A program made the position numbers and the translations under genes. The notes beneath the pieces are model-generated. The model made no database searches. It was not told the DNA's origin and saw only the letters and a list, made by a program, of their open reading frames with translations. 64,000 nucleotides of DNA from Bacteroidales bacterium. GTDB lineage: Bacteria > Bacteroidota > Bacteroidia > Bacteroidales > VadinHA17. Shown piece after piece: positions 62,793-64,000 of the stretch (the stretch's first letter is position 1; each line of letters starts with the position of its first letter). The stretch is taken from contig JAFGLJ010000002.1 in NCBI GenBank assembly GCA_016928075.1, positions 1-64,000 of the forward strand, given 5' to 3'.

Positions 62793-63581
62793 TTAATTAG
62801 TACAATATCTGCCGGTAATTCTATACATTGCTGCAATCATAAATTGACGGGGTTTCCTGAGCAATTTCAAAGGGATAAGATAAAAAGGCGGGGATTCTCC
62901 ATTGACTTCCCAACATTGAATATGCTGTTTCTGTCCACGCAGGTTATTCAAATAGTTTCTTGTGCTTCTGCCACCCAAAGAGAATTTAAGGATAAATTCA
63001 TTTAATCGTTTAATTTTAAAATTGTTAAAATAGAAATACCTTAAAAAGAACTCGTAATCTGAACTGGGATGTAAATCCAGATTATAATAACCGGTCTTAT
63101 CCAACAAATTTCTCTTTATATAAATACTCTGGTGTGAAGGCATCCATCCCCTTCTGGCAAGAGACCTTCTGTATTCAGGACTGATATTTACCCTTACCGG
63201 CATATCCCTGGTATTTACCAGGATGCTGTTGCCATACATGATATCGATATCATTTTTATTGAAATGATCAGCGATTTTATGAACAACTGCCGAATTAAAA
63301 AGTCTGTCGCCAGCATGGATCAGTCCGACTATATCTCCAGTTGCAAGTTTCAAACCTTTGTTTATGGCATCGTAAAGATTCTTATCGGGTTCTGAAACAA
63401 GCCTGGTTATGTTATCCCTGTATTCATTGATAATATTCAGCGAATCATCAGTTGATTTACCATCAATTACTATATACTCAATATTTTTGTATGTCTGGTT
63501 TATGACCGACTCAATGGTTGCACGTATATCCTTTTCATTGTTATAGCAAATTGTCACAATGCTTATTCTAGGCTCAGGCAT
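62793..63581 (-). CDS. GT2 family glycosyltransferase (WcaE-like)
   Basis: A 262-residue GT-A glycosyltransferase. ISIVTICYNNEKDIRATIES and YIVIDGKSTDDSLNI are the nucleotide-binding lines, and SEPDKNLYDAINKGLKLATG followed by LIHAGDRLF are typical of the WcaE subfamily (an acidic D in place of DxD at AGDR). GWMPSHQSIYIKRNL is the acceptor-side line. It adds a sugar to a polysaccharide repeat unit. No membrane helix is clear. A GT4 gene lies upstream in the same direction with an 84-bp gap. Confidence 0.92.
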   Translation of the reverse strand: MPEPRISIVTICYNNEKDIRATIESVINQTYKNIEYIVIDGKSTDDSLNIINEYRDNITRLVSEPDKNLYDAINKGLKLATGDIVGLIHAGDRLFNSAVVHKIADHFNKNDIDIMYGNSILVNTRDMPVRVNISPEYRRSLARRGWMPSHQSIYIKRNLLDKTGYYNLDLHPSSDYEFFLRYFYFNNFKIKRLNEFILKFSLGGRSTRNYLNNLRGQKQHIQCWEVNGESPPFYLIPLKLLRKPRQFMIAAMYRITGRYCTN

Positions 63582-63665
63582 TACAGAACAGGTTTACGTT
63601 TGAAAGATCTTACATGTATACTTTATAAATCAACAATATATATAAGTTATCCGGAAAAATTAAAG

Positions 63666-64000
63666 TTACTGGCTGAATACATTAACCAGTAATTCTGCAG
63701 ATTCCCGGATACGCAAGGAATAATCTTCATAGGGCTTATCGTTAATATTCCGGTCAGGATACTTGCTTAAAATAGAAGCCAGTTCATCAGCATCATGAGG
63801 ATCAAAATATACTCCATTATCTTTTAACTGCTCAATATTGACCGGAAGATTGGAAGCAATTACAGGTACCTGAAGTGATATAGCATCTTCTATTACGGTG
63901 CTCCAGCCTTCGAACAAGCTTGGTTGCAATACTGCCTGTGCATGTTCCATAATTTTTATCTGGTCTCCCCTGGGAATAATGCCCATAAGACTTATATGAT
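63666..64000 (-). CDS. GT4 family glycosyltransferase, 5' part beyond the window
   Basis: The C-terminal part of a GT-B family 4 glycosyltransferase. GDQIKIMEHAQAVLQPSLFE, followed by GWSTVIEDAISLQVPVIASN, is the E-x7-E donor-binding signature, and LPVNIEQLKDNGVYFDPHDA follows. The reading frame stays open to the window edge (codons for His-Ile-Ser-Leu precede the first in-window methionine), so the methionine at 63986 is internal and the start lies outside. Retaining glycosyltransferase of the same polysaccharide unit; its sugar is unknown. Confidence 0.88.
   Translation of the reverse strand, partial: HISLMGIIPRGDQIKIMEHAQAVLQPSLFEGWSTVIEDAISLQVPVIASNLPVNIEQLKDNGVYFDPHDADELASILSKYPDRNINDKPYEDYSLRIRESAELLVNVFSQ

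Overview
The window reads as a chromosomal segment of a Bacteroidota bacterium, probably Bacteroidales-like. Evidence: TonB receptor plus DUF4249 lipoprotein pair, FISUMP lipoprotein, type A and type B T9SS C-terminal sorting domains, DUF4199, TAnnTTTG-type -7 boxes, and a tmRNA tag ending ALAA. I see no phage, IS element, CRISPR array, tRNA or rRNA.

Layout. 0.1-8.7 kb is core housekeeping: ruvX, def, comEC, trkA-trkH, a YciO/Sua5-like gene, SRP RNA (minus strand), DUF4199 and a GT2 glycosyltransferase. 8.9-19.5 kb, all minus strand, holds PBP1C overlapping a giant alpha-2-macroglobulin lipoprotein, a reductive-dehalogenase-like Fe-S protein, and a saccharopine/alanine dehydrogenase-like oxidoreductase. 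tmRNA is at 19.65-20.05 kb. 20.4-25.3 kb carries a putative HExxH protein, an orphan FtsX/MacB permease and an SDR epimerase. 25.4-36.4 kb is surface-protein territory: a type B T9SS protein, a lipoprotein with eleven 297-bp repeats and a FISUMP domain, and a TonB receptor/DUF4249 pair.

36.8-64 kb is a large cell-surface polysaccharide region. The plus-strand part has a small methyltransferase-like protein, a polyprenyl-phosphate sugar transferase, then ACP, asparagine synthetase, NAD synthetase-like and AMP-ligase genes. The middle has an MBOAT acyltransferase with three SGNH-like proteins and a beta-helix T9SS protein. The minus-strand part (51-64 kb) is one near-continuous gene train: glycosyltransferases, two GNATs, two polysaccharide deacetylases, three tandem QueC-like PP-loop proteins, two tandem ATP-grasp proteins, a second sugar transferase, a YdcF protein, a DegT aminotransferase and a methyltransferase.

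The best candidate for an undescribed system is the minus-strand module of three QueC-like PP-loop proteins, two ATP-grasp proteins and GNATs, together with the ACP/AsnB/NadE/AMP-ligase set. I infer that it activates carboxylates and forms amide or peptide-like decorations on a surface glycan. A second strong signal is a roughly 350-bp leader conserved with fixed spacing upstream of two paralogous small genes at 28.4 and 36.8 kb.

Intergenic DNA carries several families of short phrase-like repeats. Some of them run into coding sequence (the pbpC tail and an insert in the Fe-S protein).
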